The notes beneath the pieces were generated by a model. That model was not told the origin of the DNA. It was given only the letters and a program-made list of their open reading frames with translations, and ran no database searches. From Chrysemys picta bellii (taxonomy: Eukaryota; Chordata; Testudines; Emydidae): a DNA stretch of 64,000 nucleotides. Location of the stretch: assembly GCF_011386835.1 (NCBI RefSeq), contig NC_088792.1, forward strand, positions 38,244,882-38,308,881, in the 5' to 3' direction. Shown here one piece after another: positions 1 through 11,743 of the stretch. A program made the position numbers and the translations under genes. Within the stretch, counting starts at the first letter, position 1; every line of letters starts with the position of its first letter.

Positions 1-223
1 GGTGAAATTATAATAAAGATAGTGGGTGGCACTTACCAAGCTGTGGATCAGATCCTGGCTCTGTACAGCTCTCTCTCTAGGCTATTCCCTAGGTCCTCAG
101 AAAATTCACCTGGGATGCCTACTAGCTTATCTGGTCTGGTCCTGAGACTCGACACCCTGTGGCACCACAGTCTCGTCTGGTGCTATCCCCATCCCTCCTT
201 CCTTCAGTCTGAACATGAGACCA

Positions 224-526
224 TCAGGGATATGTCAGAGAATGGTGGCCTCTGTTCTCAAGGAGGTGCCAAGCACCGATTGAACTCTCAAAGAAGGGAC
301 AGGTAGAGGAGGCATTTCTGGTCCTGCTGTTGCTTTCCTTAGCTTTGTGGTAGAAGGTCCTCAGGTGCTTGATGTGCTCCCTGCCCTGCACCAAGTGGAT
401 ACCCATCTCTGCCAGCCTCTTCAAGATGTCTTGTAAATGGATATTTTGGGTGTGTCTGCTAAAAATCATAACTCTGCTGTGCTCACACCAGAGATTAACC
501 AGAACCCTGGTGTGCTCCTCCAGCCA
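224..526 (-). pseudogene. Myb/SANT-like DNA-binding domain remnant
   Basis: On the minus strand one frame reads as a Myb/SANT-like domain. It opens with WLEEHTRVLVNLW, which fits the family's W-x-E-E-x-T-x-x-L-x-x-LW first helix, and continues through an IKHLRTFYHKAKESN stretch that fits the third helix (family pattern K-x-L-R-x-x-Y-x-K-x-x-E-x-N). Such domains bind DNA and are carried by PIF/Harbinger transposons and by host genes derived from them. No in-frame start codon lies just before the domain; the only methionine in the frame is inside it, and the frame stops soon after the domain. I therefore read it as a decayed transposon-derived copy, not a working gene. A spliced exon of a host MSANTD-type gene is the alternative, and I see no clear splice sites. 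The family call is moderately secure, the pseudogene status less so. Confidence 0.55.
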
Positions 527-699
527 ACTGGCACCACACTGGGGTGAGCATTTTGCTGTTTGGCAGAGCTGTCAAGAAATTGGAGCTGGCCATGTGGAAA
601 TGAAGATTAAACACCAAGCAAGGGTGGCAAAGTACAGTCATATTTTAAAAAAATTAAAAATCATTTTTCTTGATCTCATAATCTCTTAGTGTGGTACCA

Positions 700-3480
700 G
701 AAGGTTATGTTTTCCTATACCCAAAGTCTAGATGACTTCTCTTTCATAGTAAGGAAAGACGACGTAAAACAAAATCTGAAGTCTCCCAGAGCGTGTGAAA
801 AAACATAGTGACTCCCTCTGTAACATTCTGCATCTGAACTGAAATGTCTAATGGCAGCTGCCTCACAGCTGTTCCTGGAGCAGGAATGGTCAAGGGGACT
901 CCACTCCTTTTAAAAGTGAGATAGGAATTAAACAGACTGGCAATATCGTCTTTGTTATATTGCTACAAACATCATGCAGAGGCTGGATTGATTTAAAATC
1001 ACTTTGATTTTAATCATGATTTAAGTCAGCAAGCAGGAAATCTTGATTTAAAGTCACCAATTTGAATCATGTTTTCTGTTTGTACTTTAGTTATTTTCCC
1101 AAAGAAAGACTCATTCTCATTGGCTAGCATTACTTTTACAACATAGTGATTTTATTATTTACAACTAAATAGAGCCTTTACACTAAACGTGGTACTTTTA
1201 TTTTTCTAATAATGAGGATGCACTAACTATACACATTTATTTAAGCATTTTTATAGCTTAACATAAGTATCTTGACTAAATGTAATTTCTACATTTTTCC
1301 ATTGTTAGAAAATGAACAATTTTTTTTATAATAATTGACTTGTTACTTGGGATTTGTTTCCAGATGCATTATATACACACACAACCAGTATTTTAAAAAA
1401 TAAAATAAAACTACCAGATTTTTCTTTCCACTTCCCAGTGGTTGAAATCTACATTAGAAGTTACACTCTGAAGAATGCTAATGACTGATAAATAGACTGC
1501 AAAAGTGAAACTAAAAGTATTTCTGCTACATTGAACCAAAAGTAATTAAAGCAAAAGCTTGTCTTTACAGAGAGACTGAAAAGCACTGACATTTGGAAAA
1601 ATGTAAATACCTGTATTCCTTATATTATAAAGTTTCAGTATTCATTAAAAATGATATACTCAATGAAGTATTGACCTCAACTTATAAAGCTTGACCTTGT
1701 ATATAAAAGTAACTTTAGCTCATTTAAATTTATGAAAAGGGCTCATTGATTCAACATATCTAAATAATTTCAGTAAGTGTAGGTCTTAGAGGTTGTCATA
1801 AATTCAAATTTAATAGTATACACATTTTAAAAGAAAACCATTCATAATTAAATTTTAAAAATAAATTTAAAATAGAATAGACCAGATATTTAATTTAAAA
1901 GGATTTTTATCCATCCTGCCACACACTGAAGTAGATCACAATTACTTTTAAAACTTCAGTTGTGTTCTAAGTTCTGTCCCCAGCAGAGGGAGATAGCACC
2001 ATATTGCTCTTTACGAAAAATTAAACTTTTTTTTTTTTTTTTAATTTGGGTTGAAAGAATATCTTCAGGATTTCCAATGTGGTTTCAGATTTTTCCTCAG
2101 AACTTCTGCTATTAAATTTAATAAATTAACAAGCTAAGAATACAGGACCTGATCCAAAACCCATTGAAATCAAATTGCTTTTGGATTAGATCTGTAACGC
2201 AAAGAACACACATTAAACCTGGGGTTCTGGTGATACAAAGAATTCCAGCTTTACTCCTTATTATTTGTTTTCCCTGTAAGCCTCCGTTGCATTTATTCAG
2301 CTCTTCATTAAACCAAGTATTTCAGTCTAACCCAGTATTCATTTGTGAAGAAATATCTGACAGAGGTAAGATGCCCCTTTCCCCTGATCCCCTCATACGT
2401 GCACCATAACTCCAACTCACTCCTGGGACGCAGCCATTTTCTTATGTGCTCAGCCACCTGTAAGAGATGTTTCACCTTTTTAATCAAATATAACATCTTA
2501 ATTTCACACCTTTTATTTTAATAAATCAAATTAATGGTATTCTTGTACTTGAGCCAGGTTAATGCAATGTGTACAAGACAGACATTACCTCATCAGGATA
2601 TTTTTTACATGTGATCTCCTATAGGTTACAACTTATTCAGGGTTCCAGATTATCACTTCCCTATCAGTAACATGAAAGTATTTTCACCTTATGAAATACG
2701 TATTTTGGGAAACAAAAGCACCACTGACCCGTCTAATGTCTTTAAAGTCCTCTGAATTTGGGTTAGAAAGCAAACATTACAATTTCCATAGAATTGGCAA
2801 TGGTGTCATTTGATTTTATGAAGAGAAAGATTCTTTTTTATGCCTACAGAGAGCATTATTTTGGAAATATTAGAAGCCACAAACCATATACAGCTGTAGC
2901 ATAGGTAACAAACATCACTATTGTAATAATAGCCATGAAGCACTTCTTAAAACTATCTTGATCTGTTATTAGAAAAGTCAAACCTGCCTTATAGAAATAT
3001 AATTTTACTGCTACATGATTCAGCACAAATTATATAGGATTTAAAATATCTGGAAGATGACTTCCATAAGTTTGCTTCTTTTCCCTGTCAGAAGCCATTG
3101 CATCATTTTTAATTCTTAACGCTGGATCTCACTATAAAACATCTGCACATTCATCTGTTTGTTTTGCTAGTGACACAGTACATACTTGTTAGTGCATAAT
3201 TTGTACCTCTCTAGTTACTGTTGATCTAATTTCCGTATCCTTAGACATTTAGGGCTCAATCCTGCTGAGGTCAATGGCAAACTTGTGAATTTCAAGAGAA
3301 CCCAGATCATCTCTCTAATAAGGAAAGATCATTGTCTAAAACTTCAGTTATTTGTTACCAGCACAGGCACTTGCAGTTTTCTGATACACCAACATTATCT
3401 AAAGGAAGCTTCATAGCAGCCCAGCTTTTCTCAAGTCTGTCATTCCAGCATTAAAGGGCCTCATGAATTTTACTAATTTA
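700..3480. other. AT-rich stretch without a gene
   Basis: I see no coding frame, RNA gene or recognisable repeat family here. The sequence is AT-rich with a poly-T run near 2028-2042 and scattered short A/T tracts. It looks like ordinary unique intergenic or intronic DNA. Confidence 0.6.
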
Positions 3481-3524
3481 GATTGCACCTCAGGACAGAC
3501 GTAGCTATTGTTTTGTCCAAACTG

Positions 3525-3680
3525 AAGGGGACTGGGAATCAAGAGACTTGGGTTCTATTCTTTGCTCTGCCACAAGACCTCCTGTCTGATCATGGGCAAG
3601 TCACTGCACTTCTGTGCCTCAGTTTTCCCATCTATAAAATGGGAATAATGACATTTTCAAGCTTGTCCACCAGCAAGTTA
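3525..3680 (+). repeat. MIR-type ancient SINE relic
   Basis: The stretch contains GGGCAAGTCACTGCACTTCT, then TGTGCCTCAGTTTTCCCATC and a run reading TATAAAATGGGAATAATGAC. These match the body and 3' part of the MIR tRNA-derived SINE family. It lies on the plus strand and is divergent, as expected of an old copy. Confidence 0.75.
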
Positions 3681-3769
3681 ATGCATGGTAAGCTAAAATG
3701 TGAATCTACAGTGTATGAGCTTGCTGCACACTAACATACATTGACCTCTATCAACTAACAGTATGATGT

Positions 3770-3895
3770 AGTTTGGTGATGTGCCCAAGGTCAGACAAGA
3801 GGTCTGTGGTGGAGCCAAGAACAGAACCTAGGTGTCCCGAGTTCCAATCCAGGACTCTATCCCCTAGGCAACAATGCCATCCTTTGGAGAGTATG
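3770..3895 (-). repeat. MIR-type SINE relic, tRNA-related half
   Basis: TGCCCAAGGTCAGACAAGAG followed by GGAGCCAAGAACAGAACCTA is the reverse complement of the MIR 5' region around the pol III box B. It is oriented opposite to the copy about 100 bases to the left, so these are two separate insertions. Confidence 0.6.
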
Positions 3896-3899
3896 TATG

Positions 3900-4835
3900 A
3901 TAAGGGTGCAGCTGCTGGATGGCACATCTGAGTAATGTGTGTTGTTTCTCTGGTTTTAATATAGAACCTAAATAGGTAATAATTAGTGTAATAAATGACA
4001 TCAGTGAAAGGGATGCATCTCTCTTCCTATCTTTTGATAAAGGTCACTTTCTGTAATGAAGAAAAAGGACACATTTGCATTTATCGCTTAAGAGTTCTTT
4101 GTCCGGAAAACAGACGTGCTAAACAAAAGCATCCTCACAGCCCAAATGTGCAATGCTTTAGAATGGCCTTTATCTAACTGAATAGTTCTGAATCTATAGT
4201 TCATGTCACTGCTTAAAAACATGGCTGTCAGTCGGGGCAGGTTTGTTACTGTAAATGCCAGAGTGTGATTTCTCTTCCCTTCATTGCCTCATGGAAGTTA
4301 TATTCTGTGAACAATGAGATCTTTCTTATGACTTATTCAAAGGTGTTCTATACATTTTAATACCTCTCCCCCCCTGACCACCACATCAAAAACCTCAAAT
4401 GACTTTTGTTGGCATAAATTTGTGTAAGAGCATCCAATCTGCATTTTGAATATTGTATTTGCAAGTTTATACTGGCCACTTAAACCCTGTGGCAGAACAG
4501 TTTGAATGTAAAGCTTCATAGTAAACCACCATGCAGACAGGAACTTCTGTCTCTTTAAGAGTTAAACAAACTAGAGTGTTAGCCCTTTTAGTAAAAATAT
4601 TAAACAAAGCCTTAGAAAGAATCTGTTCACCTTCCTATCAAATTACCCCTAATTCATTTTCTCACAGCATTCATGTCAAACACCAAAGAAAAGAAAGAAC
4701 TGATATTAATGATATGTATAGTCTCTTTTTTTTTAAGTTGCCTTTTTAACCGGATTTACCCAGCCTAAAATATACAGCACTGAAACATAAACAAAGGAGG
4801 GAAACTAATACTGTTACCTATCTGTGTTAATGTAA
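3900..4835. other. Unique AT-rich DNA, no gene seen
   Basis: Only short frames without family resemblance are present. No RNA gene or recognisable mobile element was found. Confidence 0.5.
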
Positions 4836-5289
4836 TGTTAAGAGATTCTACGCCTGGGGGAATTCTGCGCCACTGTGCATGTACAGAATTTATGTCCCCT
4901 GCAGATTTCTTTGCTTCCCCACAGAAAAATGACTTTCCAACAGGGAAGCAAAGGGGTGTGGTCATGCGACCCTCCCCCCCAGTATGTTTCGGGTGCCCTG
5001 GGAAGCTGACAGAGAGGTAAATCACTGTGGGGCAGGGGCTGGGACTGAGGAAGACCAGGCTGGTGGTTCCTACATTGCAGCAGGCTCAGCTGCTAGTCCT
5101 GGCTGGGCTGGGGAGAATGGGACTTCCTCTTTCCCTGCATGGCATCTGGGGTGGGTCAGACCCACCCCCAGATTTTTCCCCAGCTGCAGGAAGCTCTGCA
5201 AACTCTTCCCCCTGCCCCCGCTTCCTGCACCCATCGCTCCTCAGCTGCAGGGGAAGGGATCCCTGTACAGGGAGCTGCTTCCCCATCCA

Positions 5290-5815
5290 CCCAACCCACG
5301 TGCGTCCAGACCCTTAATACCCAGACCCTCCTGCTGAGCCTCACCACCCCTCACTCAGAACACCCCCCCATGAGCCCCACTCCCCCTGCACCTGGACCAC
5401 CCTGACGAGCCACCCACACCCAGATCCCCGCTCCAGCCATCTGCACCTGGATCCCCACCTCACTGAGCCCCACTCCTCCGGCATCTGGACCTCCCACTGA
5501 GTCCCTCACATCCAGAACCTCCTGCCAAGCTCTATCCCCATACACCCAGCCCCCCCGCTGAGCCCTAACCATCTTCACCTAGACCCCCCGCAGAATCCCA
5601 TTACCGTTGTACCCAGAACCACCCCCAACAAGTCCCTGTGCATCCAGATTCCCCCACAGCCGGATCCCCTACTGAGCCATCCACAACCAGATTGCCCCCC
5701 ACAGAACCCTCTCAACCCACACCCAGATCCCCCCCACACTAAGCCCCTCCACACTTGGATCCTGCCTTTCTGAGCCTGTCTGGCCACATCTGGTGTACCT
5801 AGCATGGAGGGCCAG
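5290..5815. repeat. Degenerate C-rich minisatellite
   Basis: A variant unit keeps returning, containing a CACCCAGA or CACCTGGA block, then a C run, then CTGAGCCCC-like text. Spacing is irregular, a few tens of bases. The long frames read through it on both strands are artefacts of low-complexity sequence and resemble no protein family. Confidence 0.6.
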
Positions 5816-5819
5816 CACC

Positions 5820-6062
5820 CAGGGCCGGCTTTAGCAAGAGCGGGGCCCGATTCCTGGGGGCAGGGCTTGCAGCAAGCCCCACCCCCAGGAATCGGGCCGC
5901 GCTCCGGCCGAGGTCGCGGGGCTTGGGTCTGGCCCGGAGTGAACCTCTGATTCGCGGGAAGCAGGAGAGGGGGAGGAGCAGGGGGGTAGAGCATTTAGGG
6001 AAGGGGAGGAGGGGGTAGTGAGCCGGCGGGGCCCGATTCAGCCAAATCAGCCGAATCAGCAC
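5820..6062 (+). mobile_element. hAT-like fragment with strong hairpin
   Basis: The left end CAGGGCCGGCTTTAGCAAGA matches the hAT-type end CAGGGCCGGCT seen intact at 12652. A near-perfect hairpin follows at about 5846-5898, built around GATTCCTGGGGG and CCCCCAGGAATC. No matching right end is found, so this copy looks truncated. It sits inside the larger inverted-end repeat. Confidence 0.4.
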
Positions 6063-6319
6063 ATTGGGGTGTTTCTGGGGCAGGCCATGTACTTGTGCTT
6101 TGTCAGGGTTCGGTGCAGCCTCACTGCTGAGTCTGTGTCCTGGGGGGAGCTGCACAGTGATCTCTCACCTCTGTGCAGCCCAGTGGCCTGTGCTCCCCAA
6201 TGCCATGCTGGAGCCTCCACATTTATTTGACAAAATGTGCAGAATTTTTAATTGTTTGGTGCAGAATTTTTAATGTTTTGGCGCAGAATGCCCTCAGGAG
6301 TAAGAGCTGCATACTACAT

Positions 6320-6665
6320 ACTGGCAGCCAAAGGTAGCTTATTAATTCAATTTTGCCAGCTCCAGGCATTCATGAGACAGGACCCTCCAAAAAAAAAAAA
6401 TCCAGAGATTAGCTTTAAAATCATGAGGTTTTTCTTTCTCCAAATAATAAATTTTAGGGATTTCTTTAAAGTTTGCCTTCTGTTTTCAAGTTAGTTTTGA
6501 GCCTTTAGAGTTCAGGCTTTTGACCCGAACCAGGATGACTAGAAAAAAAGAAGTGAGAACAGATTCTTGCAGAATCACGGAACTGCAGGAGCCAGGGCTT
6601 TAAGGGGGAAAAATCCCAACAAATATGAGACTCAGAATAAAATGTAAGAGATGGCAACACACATC
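6320..6665 (+). repeat. Dispersed repeat with TCATGAG core
   Basis: The block contains AAAATCATGAGG, then a T-rich stretch, and ends with ATGAGACTCAGAATAAAATG and a GGCAACAC tail. Related wording, on the opposite strand, occurs near 56150-56220 around CTCATGATTTTTGAT. I take it as an interspersed repeat of unknown class. There is no coding frame. Confidence 0.4.
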
Positions 6666-7980
6666 ATTTTCAGCACAAATAAATACCAAACCACATCCTG
6701 GACTCTCAGCTTTCACAACGTGGAGGGAGGAGTTGACAAAGTGCAGTGATTGAGTCTATAGAGTTATAGAGGTGTTCATATACCCCAGTAATAGGTTTGA
6801 TCTAAGTACAATGACTAGACTAGGTACAAAATATACTGAAGATGGTTTCAGTGAAACCATTTGGTTAAATCACAAATTCACTTGTATAGAACAAAATATT
6901 CATTTCCCCATCATGAATGAACAGGGCTTGTTTTACAGTCACCCTCACCTAGACATAGATAAAAATTAACAAATGACTGGTACCAACATAAACTGAACCC
7001 ATAGTAGTGACCAAAACGTAAAACCCTTCAGCAGATGGGACCCTACCAGCTCAGAGCTTATTTGGATAATTGTCTCTTGCCAAAGTAACTATTCCCAGCC
7101 CCCAGCATTAACAGGAGGTTGATGAGGCTGTAAAGGCTGCACTTGCTCTTAGTTTGTGTATAATGGTCAGTTATGTTTGGGGGTGGAGAGGGGCTGTGAA
7201 AGAATAGTCTTGCTCAGCCTCCCCAGAAATCCTGATGCTAGCCCCCCCGCCCCTCCGTGCATACTTTCAGGCTCATGGAGGACAGGAGTCAGACATGTTG
7301 GGCAAAATTCTTGGGAGACCCAGCCAAAAGGACTCAGTCTGGCTCTGACTACAAAGAAACAGGAGTCCCAAGTCAATCAACAAACAGCTCTAGTCCAGAC
7401 TCAAGTCTCCAGATCCTTTTCCACTTGTCATTTCCTCTCAATAGTTTTCCAACATGTCTCTCCTTTTAAACATTGTGCCATTATCCAACTGCATTTGTAA
7501 AATATGTTGGTGCATAAGAAACCTAGGTTGCTGTTAGATAAAATCGGTATAGTACTTTATTGGGGTTTATTTTCAGAGATACCTGGTAGAGCAGACAGGA
7601 GATGGGGCCTTCTAGGAAATCCCTCCCTCTCTCTCTCGGTGACAGGTAGCACACAGCGCAGAAGTGTCCCCTCTGGCGAAAGTCTACCTCAGTCAGAACT
7701 GTTTCTTTTTTTCTCCATTCAGTAACACCTCGTTTCCAAGAGATTGCTGCTCAGTTCAGATTTCTTTTTACTAAAATCTTCCCAACTTCAACCCTATTTT
7801 CAGTCAGTAAGAATTAAATTGCATACTTACAGAATGCAGAGCATTTGAAAAGAAGCGCTGTGGGTACTCACATCACAGCGCTGAACAGCTGCTTGAGCTT
7901 TTAGCTCTGTGTTGAAGCTGGCACAACCAAACCCATGGACATCACTGCACCCCAGCTCCCTCCGACTCCCACAAAAACAC
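6666..7980. other. No gene seen
   Basis: Open frames of up to 114 codons at 7156-7500 show no recognisable domain and overlap frames on the other strand. A short perfect inverted repeat, AGCGCTGTG with CACAGCGCT, lies near 7853-7881. I cannot assign a function. Confidence 0.4.
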
Positions 7981-7984
7981 CTAA

Positions 7985-8235
7985 GGGATTATCTACACTG
8001 CCACGTTACAGCGCTGCAACCTTCTCGCTCGGGGGGGGGGGGGTGAAAAAACACTCCTGTGAGCACTGCAAAAGGCCAGTGTAGACAGCACACCAGCACT
8101 AGGAGCCGCGCTCCCAGCACTGGTAGCTACGCCCCTCATGGAGGTGGCTCTCTCCCAGCGCTATGCTGCGACCACACAAGCCACGTTAAAGCACTGCCAT
8201 GGCAACGCTTTAACGTTGCCAGTGAAGACATGCCC
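7985..8235. mobile_element. PIF/Harbinger-like MITE with TAA duplication
   Basis: Inverted ends GGGATTATCTACACTG (left) and CAGTGAAGACATGCCC (right) match at 12 of 16 positions once reverse-complemented. They are flanked by TAA at 7982-7984 and 8236-8238. A 3-bp TAA/TTA target duplication and ends starting GGG suit PIF/Harbinger. The inside carries a run of G near 8031-8043 and an imperfect hairpin around CACGTTAAAGC and GCTTTAACGTTG. It codes for nothing. Confidence 0.6.
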
Positions 8236-8272
8236 TAATTTTTAGGTTGGTGTTGCATATGAAGAGATCACT

Positions 8273-9033
8273 ATGAAGAATTATTTCCAGAAAAGGAACT
8301 CACAAGGCAGCAAGACTGCAGAGCAGGCTGAGCTGGAGAAATCAAAGATAGTGATTGTTGGGCCCAGGCCCAGGCCCATATCCCACAAAGGAGGAAGGGA
8401 GCAGGAGAGAGGAATCCCTGTCACTAAAGAAGGTTTTGGTGAGCTCATTTCTGAGTTTGGATCCCTAAAATCCTCCATAGATACCAAAGTGGATGTAATC
8501 AAGGCTGATCGCAGTGAAATGGGGAGTGGAAACAGGCCTGCGGGAAGAGAGTGGAGACCAAGGCTCACTTGCGGAACAGAATTCAAATCCTACAAAAGAA
8601 AGAGACCAACCAAGCAGAGAAGGTGGAAGACATGGAGAACTGTGAGTGGAGAAATAATCTAAGGATTAGGGGTCTCCCTGAAAGGAGTACAGAAAGGGTA
8701 TCTAGTGTAATTTCTAAAGCAGGCTCAAAGTACCGTCTTAGACCCAAGAGAAGACAGAGATCAAGACAGATAGAGCTCAGAATCCTGTATGTCCCCCAAC
8801 CCTTAAATCCCAATAGATCGAGGCATGATTTTGTGACTTTACTATTTTGTGCAAAAAGAGCAAACTTTAAGAAGAGCCAGAGAGCTATCAGTAGTGATGC
8901 TAGGGAAATAAAGTACTATCACTCTTTATTTAAAAAAAAAAAAAGAAGATTGCAAGCTGAAGCTCACATAAGACAGAGATGGCTTTCCCTTTTCAGCTGC
9001 TCTTCACCCACAAATAACAAACATAAGATATAA
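8273..9033 (+). pseudogene. L1-like ORF1, frameshifted
   Basis: The frame starting at 8273 is continued by a different frame after about 8580, so one frameshift separates the N-terminal part from the rest. The second part contains NNLRIRGLPE (8653-8682), the hallmark opening of the ORF1 RRM domain, after a charged coiled-coil-like stretch. It then has a basic C-terminal segment with SRHDFVTLLF, fitting the ORF1 C-terminal domain. ORF1 proteins coat the element's RNA. The broken frame rules out a working product. Confidence 0.6.
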
Positions 9034-9479
9034 AAGAGACGGGATTAGGTACCTTGAAATATTAACCCTAATAGAAGGCAGTTCACACTCCTATGAGGAT
9101 ACAGGCATTGAACTAGCAAGCCAAAATAAAGATTGGAAATCAGTCAAACCTAGAAGAAAGTGATCACCAAAAACCTGGAACAGTAAAGTCAAGAAAAAGA
9201 TTCATAAGGAGATGGGCATTTCTTTATGAATCTCAAAAAGACGAATCTGAGGAAGAGGAATGAAAGTAATAAAAGAATGAAAAACAGAGTGGCCACTTTA
9301 TTTATTAACTACTCTGAAGCACTCTGCAAGGGTATTATTTAAATACAGGAACATAATAGATCCCAGATACTTGGCAAGAAACACAAATTGTAGTTGTCCC
9401 AAAACCCAGTAAGGACTCATCCTGTTGTGTATCAGGCCTTATTAAATCAAGATGCAAAAAAAAATTATGTTCCAAACCT

Positions 9480-10265
9480 AGCAAACAGTCTGGAAAAATT
9501 ACCACCTAGATATATTAACAGGGACCAGACTGGATTTGTATTAAACAGGTAACTAACTGATAATGTTCACAGAATTTTAGATCTGATCATCTGTACAGAC
9601 TCTACCAATGAATTCCATCTACTTTAATCACTAGATGCAGAAAAAGCTTTTGACAGAGTAAACTGGCACTTCTTAAAAGATACTCTATATATATTTGATT
9701 TAGGCCCTAAATTTCAAAATTGGATTCCCATCTTATATTCCAACCCATATGCTACTATAAGAGTAAATGGATATCTATTAGAAAAATTCCTCCTTTTCAC
9801 ATGCACACGTCAAGGATGCCCATTATCACCTCTTTTCTTCCCTGAGGTAATGGAGTCATTTGCCCAATTGATCAGAGTTTATCCTAATATAAATGGGAAA
9901 CAGGAAACACAAATGACCCTTATATTCAGGTGTTATCATGGCATTTCTTATGAATCTGGTTCAGATGCTACTAGAACTGCAAGAGTAAATCTTACAATTT
10001 GTCTGAGTCAGGATTTAAAATAAACTATGACAAGTCAGAACTTCCGGGTGTAGGTTTGATATAAACCTATACAGAAAGATATAAAAGTTAAATACAAATA
10101 TAAATGTGTAACTACTTCAGTAAAATACCAGCAAATACACATTTCTAAAAGATGGCAAGACTTCTATCATATTAATTATATGCCTTTGATTATGAAAAAT
10201 CAAAACTAATCTGGAAAATTGGTCAAAATATGAAATGTCATGGTTAGGCAAAACTGCAGCAGTTA
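9480..10265 (+). pseudogene. L1-like ORF2 reverse transcriptase remnant
   Basis: Two reverse transcriptase blocks are clear: LDAEKAFDRVNW at 9631-9666, which carries the first catalytic aspartate, and TRQGCPLSPLF near 9805-9837. The expected FADD catalytic box after about 9930 is not readable: the frame gives TLIF and then runs into unrelated residues, so the second catalytic pair is lost. Stops interrupt the frame at several points. The protein would copy the element's RNA into DNA at a nicked target, but this copy cannot. Confidence 0.65.
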
Positions 10266-10284
10266 AAATAAATATCTAATCTGA

Positions 10285-10580
10285 GGCTAGGTCTACACTA
10301 CAGCGGGGGGGTCGACCTAGCATACGCAACTTCAGCTACGTGAATAACGTAGCTGAAGTTGCGTATTTTAGGTCGACTTACCTGGCTGTGAGGACGGCGG
10401 CGAGTCGACCGCTGCCGCGCCGCCGTCGACTCTGCTGCCGCCTCTTGCCGCGGTGGATTTCCGGAGTCGATGGCAGAGTGATCAGGGATCGATTTTATCG
10501 TGTCTTCACTAGACGTGATAAGTCGATCCCCAATAGATCGACTGCTACCCGCCGATCCGGCAGGTAGTGAAGACGTGCCC
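10285..10580. mobile_element. Palindromic MITE inside the LINE
   Basis: Ends GGCTAGGTCTACACTAC and GTAGTGAAGACGTGCCC are inverted matches at 12 of 17 positions. Inside is a perfect 16-bp inverted repeat, GCAACTTCAGCTACGT and ACGTAGCTGAAGTTGC, at 10326-10362, plus GGGATCGATT / AGTCGATCCC arms further right. A related copy lies inverted at 41783-42086. Flanking triplets are TGA and TCA, so no clean target duplication is seen here. It is CpG-rich compared with its host LINE, which suggests a later arrival. Confidence 0.6.
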
Positions 10581-11743
10581 TCAAATAACTTCTTTTTCCA
10601 AACCCTCCCAGTGTTAGTCCCAGGAAGTCTCTTAGATCAATGGCAATCCATGATAAACAAATTCCTTTTGGGGAAATAAGAAGCCCAGGATTAAGCAATC
10701 TATTTTACAAATGCCAGGGCAAAAGGGAGTATTAGCTTTACCAAACATTAATCACTATTATCAAGCTAGTCTGATCAGAAACCTAATGTAGTAGATAACA
10801 CCAACCCTAATAAGCACTGGGCAGAGACAGAACAAGCTCATTGTGGTATAATCAAACACCACATGATCCCCTAGCTAAAGAAATCCTATAGGCCAAAAAT
10901 CAATATATAACCACCCTTCTATGAAAGTAACAATAGAAACTTGGGATAGTTTATATAGAAAACTAAGCCGAAACTCGTCACCTCTAATTCCTAAGGAAAT
11001 AATATAGACTTTAACCCCAATAAAAAAGCATAGAAAGTTCTGACTTTTGGAAACATATAGATATATCAAAATTTGGCCAATTGTTTAGAGACAATACATT
11101 TGGACACTTCAATCACTTGATGCAATATAACAATTTGCAAAAGACACCAAAATTCCAGTACTGTATTTTAATATCTACAACTGAGACATTTTTCAATCCA
11201 CCTGCACAAAAAGGCAAACCCAAGTAGAAAACTGACACCTTAAAAAATAACTCACTACACCAATGAAACACAAAGGCTCACTTTCCATTTAATACAAAAT
11301 AATCTGTGTTATTAGATAAAATAATGATGTTCATGAAAAGATGGAAAGTTGACATAGGCGTAGACACCAAAAACTGAGGAATGGGATAACATATGGAGCA
11401 ATGGTCCAAATACCTCAGTAAACAAAGAATTTTAACATTTTTCTTTTATCATTCAATGGTTCCCAACTCCCCTTAATATTAAATAAATACTTATGATATA
11501 GGGATGGCAAATGTTGTAGAGAGTATAATTAAATGAGAGGATTTCTCCATATTTATGGTTGACGTGCCCAAAAATTAAGACATTTTTGAAAGCTGTTACA
11601 GACTCCATAAGGAAGATAATGGGGTGTCAGCTGTCCAATAAACCCTTAGTATTTTTATGAAATTGTCCTGAAAAGTCTATGTTTAATAAAAGCCATAAAG
11701 AATTGACCACTTATCTCCTAGTTGCTGCTAGTTGAGACACACA

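Larger units (their letters stand above)
4845..6306. mobile_element. GC-rich composite repeat with inverted ends
   Basis: The left end has CCTGGGGGAATTCTGCGCCA (4853-4872) and the right end has TGGCGCAGAATGCCCTCAGG (6279-6298). These are inverted copies of each other with two differences in 20 bases. Beyond them both flanks contain TAAGAG (4839-4844 and 6301-6306), which may be a target duplication or part of the inverted ends. The inside is a C-rich degenerate minisatellite plus a hairpin-rich block that begins like a hAT end. No transposase frame is visible, so this would be a non-autonomous DNA transposon that has gathered tandem repeats. The superfamily is not settled by what I can see. 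Confidence 0.6.
8267..11715 (+). mobile_element. Dead L1-like LINE with nested MITE
   Basis: A decayed non-LTR retrotransposon on the plus strand. Its first frame resembles the L1-type ORF1 RNA-binding protein and its second resembles the L1/Tx1-type reverse transcriptase. Reading resumes on both sides of a palindromic MITE at 10285-10580. Past about 10.6 kb the frame is full of stops but still gives L1-like fragments. The 5' edge lies about 30 bases after the preceding MITE and the 3' edge is fuzzy. I cannot choose firmly between the L1 and Tx1 clades. Confidence 0.65.

Noticed and set aside
3525..3895. One inverted-repeat element made of two MIR halves
   Set aside because: The two MIR pieces cover different parts of the family with an unrelated spacer, so they are better read as two independent old insertions.
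5575..6155. 139- and 118-codon minus frames
   Set aside because: They cover the C-rich minisatellite and hairpin of a composite repeat and resemble no protein.
7853..7881. Perfect 9-bp inverted repeat AGCGCTGTG / CACAGCGCT
   Set aside because: Too short to call an element. No matching ends or duplication were found around it.
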